From UBA8522 sp035528895 (GTDB lineage Bacteria > Acidobacteriota > Aminicenantia > Aminicenantales > UBA8522): a stretch of DNA of 22,472 bases. The position numbers and the translations under genes were made by a program. Under the pieces are notes generated by a model. That model ran no database searches. It was not told the origin of the DNA and saw only the letters and a program-made list of their open reading frames with translations. Within the stretch, counting starts at the first letter, position 1. Each line of letters begins with the position of its first letter. The stretch is from NCBI GenBank assembly GCA_035528895.1, contig DATKXS010000200.1, positions 1 through 22,472 of the forward strand, written 5' to 3'. Shown here in pieces: positions 13,770 through 21,911 of this stretch.

Positions 13770-14942
13770 TTGAAGAATCGTATTAAACTTTTCTATTCAG
13801 GAGCTTTCGTGATTTGCGTTGCCCTGGTGTTGGGCGGATGCAAGGGCAGGAAGGCAACGGAACAACCTCAGGCCGGAGAGCGAACACAGGCCACAGGAGG
13901 AGTCGCGATGGACATAGAGAAGCAACCCTTCGGCGAGCTGTCGGACGGCACGGCTGTCGATATTTATACACTGATTAACGGCAAGGGGATCACAGCGCGC
14001 CTCATGACCTACGGCGCGATTCTGGTGTCGCTCGAGGTCCCCGACCGGACCGGAAAGCCGGGCGATATCGTTCTCGGCTACGACTCGCTGGACGGCTATA
14101 TCAAGAACAATCCTTACTTTGGCTCGATCGTCGGCCGCTACGGAAACCGCATCGCCAAGGGAAGATTCACCCTGGACGGTATCTCCTACGAGCTGGCCAC
14201 GAACAACGACGAAAACCATCTCCACGGCGGGATCAAGGGATACGACAAGGTCGCCTGGAAGGCCGAGCCGGTTCGGGGGGTCGGAGAAGTCGGTGTCAAG
14301 TTCAGCTATCTCAGCCCGGACGGCGAAGAAGGCTACCCGGGAAACCTGAACATCACGGTCACCTACATGCTAACCGACCAGAATGAGCTCAAGATCGGCT
14401 ATGAGGCGACAACCGACAAGGCCACGCCCATCAACCTGACCCACCACAGCTATTTCAACCTGGCCGGCGAGGGCGACATCCTGAACCACAAGCTCATGAT
14501 CAATGCCCATGCCTACACGCCGGTCGATGCGGGACTGATCCCGACGGGCGAGGTCCGTCCGGTGAAAGACACGCCCTTCGACTTCACCACACCACACACC
14601 ATCGGCGAACGGATCGCACAGGTGGAGGGCGGGTACGACCACAATTTCGTCCTGCGCAGCGGCGGCGGAAAGACGGAACTCGCGGTTCGGGTGGTCGAGC
14701 CGGGGAGCGGCCGGATCATGGAGATCAGCACGACCGAGCCGGGCCTCCAGTTCTACTCGGGCAATTTCCTGGACGGCACAATCATCGGCAAAGGCGGAAG
14801 GGTCTACAAAAAGCATGCCGGCTTCTGTCTGGAGACGCAGCACTTTCCCGATTCGCCGAACAGGCCAAACTTCCCCTCGACAATCCTGCGTCCGGGCGAG
14901 GTCTACAGGACCCTGACAGTTCATAAATTTTCGACTATGTAA
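13770..14942 (+). CDS. galM: aldose 1-epimerase (galactose mutarotase), lipoprotein form
   Basis: The 390-residue protein has a lipoprotein signal ending LVLGGC (Cys24), a roughly 20-residue linker and a full GalM beta-sandwich. Catalytic residues are visible: H150 or H152 in NENHLHGG, H225/H226 in THHSYFNLAGEG, and the general base E355 in FCLETQHFPDSPNRPNFP. It interconverts alpha and beta anomers of aldoses. The lipid anchor places it outside the cytoplasm, where it could act on sugars released by the GH127 lipoprotein encoded divergently. A cytoplasmic GalM would have no signal and be about 340 residues. The start is TTG at 13770 with AGGAGG just upstream. It is followed after 3 bases by a WbqC-family gene, so the two are co-transcribed. 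Confidence 0.92.
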   Translation: MKNRIKLFYSGAFVICVALVLGGCKGRKATEQPQAGERTQATGGVAMDIEKQPFGELSDGTAVDIYTLINGKGITARLMTYGAILVSLEVPDRTGKPGDIVLGYDSLDGYIKNNPYFGSIVGRYGNRIAKGRFTLDGISYELATNNDENHLHGGIKGYDKVAWKAEPVRGVGEVGVKFSYLSPDGEEGYPGNLNITVTYMLTDQNELKIGYEATTDKATPINLTHHSYFNLAGEGDILNHKLMINAHAYTPVDAGLIPTGEVRPVKDTPFDFTTPHTIGERIAQVEGGYDHNFVLRSGGGKTELAVRVVEPGSGRIMEISTTEPGLQFYSGNFLDGTIIGKGGRVYKKHAGFCLETQHFPDSPNRPNFPSTILRPGEVYRTLTVHKFSTM

Positions 14943-14945
14943 ACG

Positions 14946-15653
14946 GTGATCATCAGCTTCAACCAGCCGGCGTTCATTCCCTGGGGAGGGTTCTTCGCCC
15001 GGCTTCTGAGCTCCGATCGGATGATCCTGCTCAACGACACCGTGCTCGCCCACGGATTCACCTTCGTCAACCGCAACCGCCTCAAAGGGCCGGAGGGTGA
15101 GGTCTGGATAACCGTCCCGCTGAAAAGGAAAGGCCGGGGCGCCCAGAAGATCAAAGACCTCGAGATCTATGAAAAAGCGCGCTGGAAGAAAAAGTTCCTG
15201 GCGACCCTCCAGCATTATTACGGTCATTCCTCTTACTTCAGCCCTGTGGTCAAAGAGATCCGCAGCGCTGTGAATAAGCCAGGCCAGCGCTTCCTGGACT
15301 TGGCGACAGCCCTTCTGAATATCCTCAGAACCAACTTTGGAATCGACAGGGAGATAGTCCTCCAGTCCGACTTGCAGATCACGGGAAAAGGCACCTCCCT
15401 CCTCGTCTCCATCGCTTCGAAGCTCCAGGCAGATGAAGTCATACTGCCTCACGGCTCGGAAAAAGCGGTGGAGTGCGCTCCCTTCGAGAGATCAGGAATC
15501 AAGGTCCGTTTTTTGCGCTACGCACCGCCCCAATATCCCCAATTCTGGGGAAATTTCCTGTGGAACCTCTCCGTCCTCGACCTCCTGCTCTGCTGCGGCC
15601 CAGAGGGACACGCCGTCATCCAAAAAGGCATCCATTTCCACGAACCGCAATAA
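14946..15653 (+). CDS. WbqC-family protein
   Basis: The 235-residue soluble protein begins MIISFNQPAFIPWGGFF, the typical opening of the WbqC family (often IxQPxFLPWxGFF), and keeps F-V-N-R-N-R-L-K, W-I-T-V-P-L-K and a basic DLEIYEKARWKKKFLATL helix. WbqC proteins occur in O-antigen and surface glycan clusters and are linked to sugar-nucleotide or aminosugar modification; the reaction is not well established, so I name only the family. The start is GTG 14946, 3 bases after the mutarotase stop, with no separate ribosome site, pointing to translational coupling. No other glycan gene lies beside it, and the pairing with a lipoprotein mutarotase is unusual. Confidence 0.85.
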   Translation: MIISFNQPAFIPWGGFFARLLSSDRMILLNDTVLAHGFTFVNRNRLKGPEGEVWITVPLKRKGRGAQKIKDLEIYEKARWKKKFLATLQHYYGHSSYFSPVVKEIRSAVNKPGQRFLDLATALLNILRTNFGIDREIVLQSDLQITGKGTSLLVSIASKLQADEVILPHGSEKAVECAPFERSGIKVRFLRYAPPQYPQFWGNFLWNLSVLDLLLCCGPEGHAVIQKGIHFHEPQ

Positions 15654-15745
15654 GCAGAAGCCCAGTTGATTCAAACGCATTAAGTGCAATGTCCTTGTGA
15701 GAAACCGGGATTCTTCGCTGTGTTCGGGACGGCCCAAGCAGGCCG

Positions 15746-15780
15746 GATTGCCGCGCTCCCTTCGGTCGCTCGCAATGACG
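15746..15780 (-). repeat. GTCATTGCGAG-type intergenic repeat
   Basis: Read on the minus strand the segment starts CGTCATTGCGAGCGACCGAA and ends GCGCGGCAATC. This matches a dispersed intergenic repeat found in many environmental bacteria, where GTCATTGCGAG and GCAATC form imperfect complementary ends. Upstream bases from about 15700 (GGGATTCTTCGCTG...) resemble the companion half often seen with it. It fills most of the gap between the WbqC gene and the facing dehydrogenase gene. Confidence 0.7.
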
Positions 15781-15806
15781 ATGTAAAAACATTTGATGGG
15801 TTTGTA

Positions 15807-16838
15807 TTAAGAGGCGAGGCGCAGGACTTTTGCGCCACGGATTCGTCGCTCTTTGATCTCGAGCAAGGCTTTGTTCGCCTCTTCGAGAGAGTAGACCTCG
15901 ACTTCCGGCCGGATGGGGATCGCGGCCGCCAGTTCCAAGAACTCAGACACATCCGCCCGCGTCACGTTGGCCACGCTCTTGATCTCCTTCTCCATCCAGA
16001 GGTGTTTGGGATAATTCAGGTTCTGCAGATAGCCCTTGTCGGCATCTTCTTTGCGGATGGCGTTGATGACGAGCCGGCCTCCTGCATCCAGGTTCCGGAG
16101 GGCTTCAACCACGGGCTTCCAGGCCGGCGTTGTATCGATGATCGCAGCCAGCTTTTCGGGTGAGGTCTCTTCTGTGTCTCCGGCCCAAACGGCGCCGAGC
16201 TCCCGGGCGAATTTCCGTTCCTTCTCGGCCCGGGCGAAGACATATGTTCTCGAGCGGGGGAATTTATGTTTGACTAAATGGAGAACAAGGTGGCCCGAAG
16301 CGCCGAACCCGGTCAGCCCGAGCTTCTGCCCATCTCGAATCCCGGTCAGTCTCAACGATCGATAGCCGATGGCGCCGGCACAGAGAAGAGGCGCCGCTTC
16401 GGCATCGCTGAATGTTTCGGGGATCGGATAAACGAAATCCTCCCCCACCGTCATGTATTCGGCATACCCGCCGTCCGCATCCCTTCCGGTCGCCCGGAAA
16501 TCCGGGCAGAGGTTCTCCTGCCCGCTGCGGCAGAACCGACACTCTCCGCAGGCCGAATAGATCCAGGCCACCCCGACCCGGTCTCCAGGCTTGAACTTTT
16601 CGACACGGCGGCCCGTCCTCTCGACAATGCCCACGACCTGGTGGCCGAGAATGACCGGCAGCCGCGGCGGCGGCGTCCTCCCTTCGATCTCATCCAGCTC
16701 GGTGTGACAGACACCGCAGGTGTGGACCTTGAGCAAAAGATCACGCTCATCCGGTGTCGGGTCCGGGACGTCTCTCAGCTCCAGCGGATTCCTGTCCAGG
16801 CGGAGGTCACAGGTCCTCGTCATCACCATCGCCTTCAT
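15807..16838 (-). CDS. zinc-dependent alcohol dehydrogenase (medium-chain family)
   Basis: The 343-residue protein has catalytic zinc ligands C44 (CGVCHTELDE), H66 (GHQ) and C153 (LLCAG), and a structural zinc lobe C97, C100, C103, C111 (CGECRFCRSGQENLC). The cofactor motif is GFGASGH (177-183) with basic ARAEKER following, which favours NADP(H) over NAD. GHQ in place of GHE and the CHTELD motif mark the AdhA-like branch acting on simple alcohols and aldehydes; the real substrate is unknown. The ATG has GGAGG 9 bases upstream. It lies 23 bases after a conserved hypothetical gene on the same strand, so they are probably one unit. It is only distantly related to the polyol-type dehydrogenase in the arabinose operon. 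Confidence 0.88.
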   Translation of the reverse strand: MKAMVMTRTCDLRLDRNPLELRDVPDPTPDERDLLLKVHTCGVCHTELDEIEGRTPPPRLPVILGHQVVGIVERTGRRVEKFKPGDRVGVAWIYSACGECRFCRSGQENLCPDFRATGRDADGGYAEYMTVGEDFVYPIPETFSDAEAAPLLCAGAIGYRSLRLTGIRDGQKLGLTGFGASGHLVLHLVKHKFPRSRTYVFARAEKERKFARELGAVWAGDTEETSPEKLAAIIDTTPAWKPVVEALRNLDAGGRLVINAIRKEDADKGYLQNLNYPKHLWMEKEIKSVANVTRADVSEFLELAAAIPIRPEVEVYSLEEANKALLEIKERRIRGAKVLRLAS

Positions 16839-16861
16839 GAATGCATCCTCCCGCCTGCTAT

Positions 16862-17395
16862 CTAGGTCGCCTTGGCCAACTCCCGGATCCGGTCGAGGTC
16901 CAGCTCACCCGTAGCACCCCAACCGCGCACGCCGGAGGGAATCTCGGGACGAAACTGCTCGTAGAGAGAAAAGCCCTGGAGCGCCAATTCTTCGGGCTCG
17001 AAGGACCGGGCCAGCTCCTCCATAGCTCTGCGGACGGACGGAAGCGCGTCCCCGAACTTACCCTGGAGATACCGCTCGACCCCGGCGGGCTCGACGGGAC
17101 GGTCTCCCTCGACCGCCCGGATGCCACGCTCGGTGGCTATCGCCGGAATGGGCCGCCCGAGCAGCCCGATCCAAAAAGCCTCGCCGCGCCGCTTTTTCTT
17201 CGGAGGAACGCCTTCGAGGCGTTCGGCGGGCTTGTAGATACCGAGACGGCGCCCTTTCGACTGGGCGTTCAGCCCGGCCAGCGCCTTGCCCAGGGACAGG
17301 GCCGCCTCGCGGTCATATCCGAGCCGCTCGGCGACGACACCCGCCCAGAGTGTAAGCACCGGGGCCCGGTTGATGGAAACGACTTCACGCGCCAT
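16862..17395 (-). CDS. conserved protein of unknown function
   Basis: The 177-residue protein has the pattern REVVSINRAPVLTLWAG-VVAERLGYDREAALSLGKALAGL-NAQSKGRRLG near the start, and LYEQFRPEIPSGVRGWG close to the end. I recall similar proteins in several bacterial phyla, annotated only as hypothetical. No signal peptide or membrane helix is seen. The N-terminal 45 residues look like a helical, possibly nucleic-acid- or protein-binding module, and a lysine-rich PPKKKRR stretch follows; both are guesses. ATG 17395 was chosen because the protein block starts there; an ATG 9 bases earlier is equally open, and neither has a strong ribosome site. It precedes the alcohol dehydrogenase by 23 bases and follows the GGDEF gene after 83. 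Confidence 0.75.
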   Translation of the reverse strand: MAREVVSINRAPVLTLWAGVVAERLGYDREAALSLGKALAGLNAQSKGRRLGIYKPAERLEGVPPKKKRRGEAFWIGLLGRPIPAIATERGIRAVEGDRPVEPAGVERYLQGKFGDALPSVRRAMEELARSFEPEELALQGFSLYEQFRPEIPSGVRGWGATGELDLDRIRELAKAT

Positions 17396-17478
17396 GGACG
17401 TCATCCCGAGGAAGGAACCATTTTAGCAGATTTTGGCGCTGGAGTGTTGACCCTTATTATCTTCAGGGAGTCCGGGCG

Positions 17479-18885
17479 TCAGGCCGAGATCTGATTTTTG
17501 CCCTTTATCTTGGCCCCGTAGAGCTTCTGGTCCGCGATATGGATGAGCTCATCCACGTGGACGGCATCTTCGGGATACCAGGCCACCCCCATGCTGACGG
17601 TCAGCTGGGTACCGCGGGCCTGTATCTTGGGAGAAAATCCATGCGTCTTGATCGCCTTGTCGATCCTCTGGGCCGCTCGCAGAGCGCCCTCGCCGGCCGA
17701 ATAAGGAAGGACGACGGCGAATTCGTCTCCTCCGTAGCGCGCCACCAGGTCGACCTCCCGGACGGATTTCCTGACCACCTGGGCCAACTCCTGGAGAATA
17801 ACGTCGCCGATGGGATGCCCATAGGCATCGTTGTACGTCTTGAAGTTGTCGACGTCGATCATGATCAGGGTGATGGGATATCTCCGGCGGAGGGACTTCT
17901 TGATCTCGAGGTCCAGGAACTTCTTGAAATAGCCGTGGTTGTAGAGGCCCGTCAACCAGTCGACGACGGCCGAGTTCAAGGCCTTTTCATAGTGGGAACG
18001 CAGGTTGTCCAGTTGTCTTTTCTTCTCCAGGAGGATCTTGACCCTGGCCTGAAGTTCCCGGCCGACGATCGGCTTGATCAGGAAATCGTCGGTCTGCAGC
18101 TCGATCGACTTGACCTTGCTGTCCATGTCATCCAGGCAGGTGATGATGACAATGGGGATGCCCCGGCCCTTTTCCGTGTTCCTGAGCTGACGGCAGACTT
18201 CGAAACCGTTGGTATCGGGCAGGAGAATATCCAGCAGGATCAGGTCGACGCCGCCCGATTGGGCGAGCTGGAGGGCCTCTTTTCCTTTGGTCACGCGTTC
18301 GAACCGCAGGGGGAGGTCCTTCAAGAAATGTCGTACCAGCTGGGCATCTCCCTCTGTGTCTTCGACCAGCAGGACCAAGGGCAGTTCCTTCTGCAGTTCC
18401 GGACGGCTGTCGTCCGAATCCTTATCAATGATAAAGGACCACTGCGAACGGTTCCGGATGTCCAATTGGTCCCGGTACTGCTTGAGAATGACCAGCGAAT
18501 TCACCCGGGCGATGAGCTCCTGGGGCCTGACCGGTTTCACCAGGTACTCTTCGGCCCCGGCTTCCTGGCCGGCCGACTTGTTTTCCGGATCGTCCAGGGC
18601 CGTGACCATGATGATCGGGATATTGTGCGTCCGGGAATCCTCTTTCAATATCCTGGCGGCTTCGAAACCGTTCAGCTCCGGCATCATAATATCCATCAGA
18701 ATCAAGTCGGGATGCTCGGAAAAAGCCTTATCCAGGGCCTCTTTCCCGTTCGAGGCCTGGACGAGCTGGTAATGGTCGTTGGAGAGCATTTGGCTGAGCG
18801 AGGCCAAGGCCACAGGAGAATCATCCACGATGAGGACTTTTTTCTTGTAAAAGGTGCCGGCGCCTTGCTGTTCCTGTAATTCCAT
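17479..18885 (-). CDS. REC-REC-GGDEF response regulator, probable diguanylate cyclase (PleD-like)
   Basis: The 468-residue cytoplasmic regulator has two receiver domains. The first spans about 15-135, with acidic pocket DD at 21-22, phospho-acceptor D65 and K117. The second spans about 169-285, with phospho-acceptor D219 and K271. A GGDEF domain follows (about 308-468) with an intact YGGDEF at 384-389. An RxxD product-inhibition site (REVD, 376-379) sits nine residues before the motif, so feedback inhibition by cyclic di-GMP is expected. The architecture equals Caulobacter PleD: phosphorylation would drive dimerisation and cyclic di-GMP synthesis. Unlike PleD, whose second receiver has lost its acceptor residue, both receivers appear competent here. 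No sensor kinase is adjacent, so the partner is unknown. The ATG has GGAG 8 bases upstream. Confidence 0.95.
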   Translation of the reverse strand: MELQEQQGAGTFYKKKVLIVDDSPVALASLSQMLSNDHYQLVQASNGKEALDKAFSEHPDLILMDIMMPELNGFEAARILKEDSRTHNIPIIMVTALDDPENKSAGQEAGAEEYLVKPVRPQELIARVNSLVILKQYRDQLDIRNRSQWSFIIDKDSDDSRPELQKELPLVLLVEDTEGDAQLVRHFLKDLPLRFERVTKGKEALQLAQSGGVDLILLDILLPDTNGFEVCRQLRNTEKGRGIPIVIITCLDDMDSKVKSIELQTDDFLIKPIVGRELQARVKILLEKKRQLDNLRSHYEKALNSAVVDWLTGLYNHGYFKKFLDLEIKKSLRRRYPITLIMIDVDNFKTYNDAYGHPIGDVILQELAQVVRKSVREVDLVARYGGDEFAVVLPYSAGEGALRAAQRIDKAIKTHGFSPKIQARGTQLTVSMGVAWYPEDAVHVDELIHIADQKLYGAKIKGKNQISA

Positions 18886-19255
18886 CGGTCAATCTCCCAT
18901 ATGGTTCAGACCGCCGTCGGGCCTGGGCCGATTTCTCTCACATCATCCAGCGATCCTGGATCAAGCCGTCCAAAGGGATAAGCCCGATCGTCCGCTCAAA
19001 CCGGATTCAGGTTCCCATTTCCCTCTCAGACGGTCAATCATCCTTAGGGGGGAATCGGAAGGTGAATTTTGGCGCGTAAAATCATCTCCAGGGGTGAGAG
19101 AGACCGTTCATCTCATTATCAGAAGATGCCGGCGGGGATTCCCTCCCCCTCACATAGGACCCGTGCGACGCCGGGACGCCGCAAGGACAGATCGTCTTTT
19201 CGCGGGAAAAGAGGACTTCAACCCTGTCCGAGAATTCTGGGCGAAAATCTGACTT
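18886..19255. other. 370-bp intergenic region, nothing recognised
   Basis: It separates the GGDEF gene from the 3' end of the esterase gene, both on the minus strand. Short open frames in it show no family resemblance or ribosome sites. It should contain the regulator's promoter and the esterase terminator, but I cannot point to a convincing -35/-10 pair or a hairpin with a T-run. Confidence 0.5.
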
Positions 19256-20920
19256 TCAGTAAATCCAGTCCTTCTCCTTGGCGGGTGAACCGGCCAGAAT
19301 ATGCTCGGCCATGGCCCGGTGCAGCTCATCTCCCTGGAACGGGGTCCAGCCGTGGCCGCCCCGGTCGCCGTAGCGGAACTCGCCGCCGTAGGGCGGATCG
19401 ATCATCTTTTCCAGGGACTCCTGAAGCAAGTAGCAGGCCTCGTTGAGGTAGAAATTGTCCATCCGGCCGCAGTAGACGCGGATCTTGCCGGCCAGCTCCG
19501 CCCCCACGGCCGGCCAGTTCTTCTCCAGATAGCGGCGCAGATCGTAGCGCTCCCCCGCCCAGGCGACAGCGTCCTTGTCGATAATGCCTGTGAAGGGGTC
19601 CCAAAGCGGTCGGGGATAGCCGTCCTCGGCGACCGGGGCGAAGACCGCATTCCAGATGGCCCACTGGCCGCCGGAGCGGAAGCGGTCGCCGATCGCCTCT
19701 TCATAGTAGTTTTCCTGCTCCTGGGTGAAAACCAGGTTGCCGCTCGTGTCCCGGCAGGCGCCGCGGGGCACGCGGGTCCATTCAGTCTCGATATAATAGG
19801 CGTTGGCGTCCCCGTAGAGGTTGACGATCTGGTATTTGCGAAAATCGACCGGGTCGGGGAAGAACGACCAGGTCCCGCCGAAGACATCAGGGTAGAAGAC
19901 CTGCATGGCCAGCGCTATCCAGCCGCCGGTCGATCCGCCCGAAAGGACGCGCCCCCTCGGCTGGCCGATGGCCCGGAAGTTTGCCTCTAAATGCGGGATG
20001 AGCTCGGTGACGATGGCGTCGCCGTAGGGACCGACGTTTTCCGAGTTCACTCCGTAGGAGTCGTCGTAGTAAGGGCAGGCATGCTCGAAAGTGACCTGGA
20101 TGAAGCGGGGCGCGTTGTCGGCAGCCCACAGCTTGTAGGCCGCGTTGTTTGGATCCTCCCTGAAGCGGCCCACGTTGCCGCGCGGAAAGTGCCCCTGGAT
20201 GTAATGAACCGGATAGCGGACATGGGGGTGTTCGTCGTAACCCTTGGGCAGGAGGACATTGGCTCCGATGAACATCGGCCGGCCCCAGAATTCGGTCAGG
20301 AGGCGGCTCTGGATGCGGATGTGCTTAAGGTGAGCCGTGTCCTCGTAGGGAGGGATGGACGGTACGACCTTGTCCAGGATGATGGCCGGATTTTCCGCGG
20401 CGCCGGCGCCGATCCGGACCTTGACCGGCTCGCTGAAGAGGTTTCCCGGCGAGCGGCGCCAGCTCTGGCCTTCGCCCTGGTCCATGTGGAGCTTGACGAT
20501 CTTGCCGTCACTGCGCTTGAAGGTCGTGTAGACGTTCAGCCAGGCCTGGGCGAAGTATTCGCCTTCCGGAGTCTCGCTCAAGCGCCGCACGGGATATCCG
20601 AAGGCCCGGTCGTCTACGGCGACGGGCACTCCAGGCTCGAGGTCATCGATGTTCAGCCCGAAGACGGGAGTACCGTTGACGCCCGGGTTGAAGCGCTCGG
20701 TCCGCGACAGAAGAAGAAGAATACGCCCGGAGACGGGCGCAGGCTGAACAGCGGGGCTGATAGAAACGGCGATTCGGACCGGGGCTGGAGGCTCCGCGGC
20801 TGGAAAGGCCGGTCCCATGAGAGATGTGGTAATGAGGATCAGGAACAGCCCGAAGGCGACAATTCTTGGGGAGAAACCCATGCGGCCGCAAATTGAATGA
20901 ATCCAGTTGTCCGGTATCAT
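19256..20920 (-). CDS. exported esterase, enterochelin-esterase/esterase D type (alpha/beta hydrolase)
   Basis: The 554-residue protein has a hydrophobic export signal (about 20-42), an N-terminal all-beta domain (about 48-172) and a PF00756-type alpha/beta hydrolase domain. The catalytic triad can be proposed as S330 in LSGGSTGGWIAL, D488 in CGRMDNFYLNE and H523 in GGHGWTPF. Such enzymes deacylate carbohydrates, acyl-sugars or siderophore-like esters in the periplasm or outside; given the sugar context, a carbohydrate ester is plausible. ATG 20920 (the fourth codon of the longest frame) was chosen because AAGGA lies 8-9 bases upstream. Its N-terminal domain is clearly homologous to the partial gene at 21912, which shares NxYTxFKRSDG and SPGNL. 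Confidence 0.85.
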   Translation of the reverse strand: MIPDNWIHSICGRMGFSPRIVAFGLFLILITTSLMGPAFPAAEPPAPVRIAVSISPAVQPAPVSGRILLLLSRTERFNPGVNGTPVFGLNIDDLEPGVPVAVDDRAFGYPVRRLSETPEGEYFAQAWLNVYTTFKRSDGKIVKLHMDQGEGQSWRRSPGNLFSEPVKVRIGAGAAENPAIILDKVVPSIPPYEDTAHLKHIRIQSRLLTEFWGRPMFIGANVLLPKGYDEHPHVRYPVHYIQGHFPRGNVGRFREDPNNAAYKLWAADNAPRFIQVTFEHACPYYDDSYGVNSENVGPYGDAIVTELIPHLEANFRAIGQPRGRVLSGGSTGGWIALAMQVFYPDVFGGTWSFFPDPVDFRKYQIVNLYGDANAYYIETEWTRVPRGACRDTSGNLVFTQEQENYYEEAIGDRFRSGGQWAIWNAVFAPVAEDGYPRPLWDPFTGIIDKDAVAWAGERYDLRRYLEKNWPAVGAELAGKIRVYCGRMDNFYLNEACYLLQESLEKMIDPPYGGEFRYGDRGGHGWTPFQGDELHRAMAEHILAGSPAKEKDWIY

Positions 20921-20966
20921 GTTATCCATCCTTCAAGAATCTCGAGATCGGATCGACCATCGACTC

Positions 20967-20996
20967 AGATTAGCTTCGGCCGGCGGCCGCTGTCAA
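20967..20996 (-). promoter_or_regulatory. possible promoter of the esterase gene
   Basis: On the minus strand a perfect TTGACA (20996-20991) is followed after 18 bases by TAATCT (20972-20967), about 47 bases before the chosen ATG. The -10 is weak (3 of 6 consensus bases). Confidence 0.4.
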
Positions 20997-21008
20997 GGCA
21001 ATAACAAT

Positions 21009-21082
21009 AGGGGACGCTCCCCAAAGGGACACCCTTGCGCCGCCGCCCTTAATCTAGGGTGTCCCTTTGGGGAACGTCCCCT
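21009..21082. repeat. 27-bp-arm inverted repeat (REP-like palindrome)
   Basis: The left arm AGGGGACGCTCCCCAAAGGG... (21009-21035) is complementary to the right arm 21056-21082 at 26 of 27 positions, around a 20-base GC-rich loop. GGGGACG...CCCC elements of this kind are dispersed between genes in many environmental bacteria and are often tied to REP-associated tyrosine transposases (general knowledge, not tested here). It lies between divergent promoters and could also block read-through. The T-run needed for a classic terminator is absent. Confidence 0.75.
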
Positions 21083-21102
21083 CGCTTCGTCCCCTCGCTT
21101 GA

Positions 21103-21131
21103 TTGACGGATTGAAACGGATATCCTATACT
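21103..21131 (+). promoter_or_regulatory. strong sigma70-like promoter of the lipoprotein gene
   Basis: TTGACG (21103-21108), exactly 17 bases, TATACT (21126-21131). Transcription should start near 21138, only about 9 bases before the ATG at 21147, and the intervening bases contain no Shine-Dalgarno sequence. Confidence 0.65.
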
Positions 21132-21146
21132 GATCGTTAATATAAG

Positions 21147-21710
21147 ATGGTGAATTTCAGAAAGCAGAAAACAGTTCCGTTCCGAGCTATTGCTATCTGC
21201 CTTGGAATCCTGGCGTTGGCATCGATCAGCTGCAAGAGCCCGGCCGGCACCGACGATGAGGAAGCACCCTATATCACCGTACGCAACGGCTGTGGCATCG
21301 CCCTGGATATTTATATGGACAGTGCCTTCCAATTCTATCTAAACGATACTGAATACTATGCCATCCAGGACGTATCTCTGGGAATGCACCTGCTCGAAGC
21401 TAAAAGGAAGGACACAGATATACTGGTTAAATCCTACACGGCCGAAATTACGGAAAATTTTGGCTATACCTGGACAATCAGCAGCAATGCCACCTTAAAA
21501 ATCACCAATAATTATGGAGAAACCCTCGATATCTATGGAGATGGGACCTTCCAGTCCGAGCTCACGGACCAAACCGACCTCCTCGTTGCCACCATCCCCT
21601 ATGGAGAACATCTCGTCGAAGCAAAAAAACAGGGTGGAACCACCGTGGTCGCCTCAACAACAATTGACGTCATCGAAGACATCACCTACACCTGGATAAT
21701 CCAGAAGTAG
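21147..21710 (+). CDS. small lipoprotein with two tandem repeat domains, function unknown
   Basis: The 187-residue protein has a basic start, a hydrophobic stretch ending LASISC (Cys29 lipidated), an acidic linker, and two repeats of about 70 residues (roughly 43-111 and 117-185). Each repeat runs I-T-x-x-N-x-x-G-x-x-L-D-I-Y ... G-x-H-L-x-E-A-K ... Y-T-W-x-I, suggesting two small beta domains from an internal duplication. I know no named family for it; PEGA-like surface domains have a similar size and could be considered. It carries no catalytic motif and is probably a periplasmic or surface binding or structural protein. It stands between two homologous exported esterases. The mRNA appears to be nearly leaderless, so translation may start directly at the 5' end. 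Confidence 0.8.
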   Translation: MVNFRKQKTVPFRAIAICLGILALASISCKSPAGTDDEEAPYITVRNGCGIALDIYMDSAFQFYLNDTEYYAIQDVSLGMHLLEAKRKDTDILVKSYTAEITENFGYTWTISSNATLKITNNYGETLDIYGDGTFQSELTDQTDLLVATIPYGEHLVEAKKQGGTTVVASTTIDVIEDITYTWIIQK

Positions 21711-21911
21711 GAATTCAATAAACCCTCATTCCTTTTCCCCGTATTTGCACTTGATGCGAGTCTCCCGGAAAACGAGGATTCTCTCTCCTCCGACAGCCCC
21801 TGAAGATGATCTTTTTCGTCAACGCCTTCCACGACGTGATATGATATCGTAAAAAACACGCGTCGACCAGAGAATAGAGTCAGCTATCGAAAAAACGGAA
21901 GGAGGCAAAGA

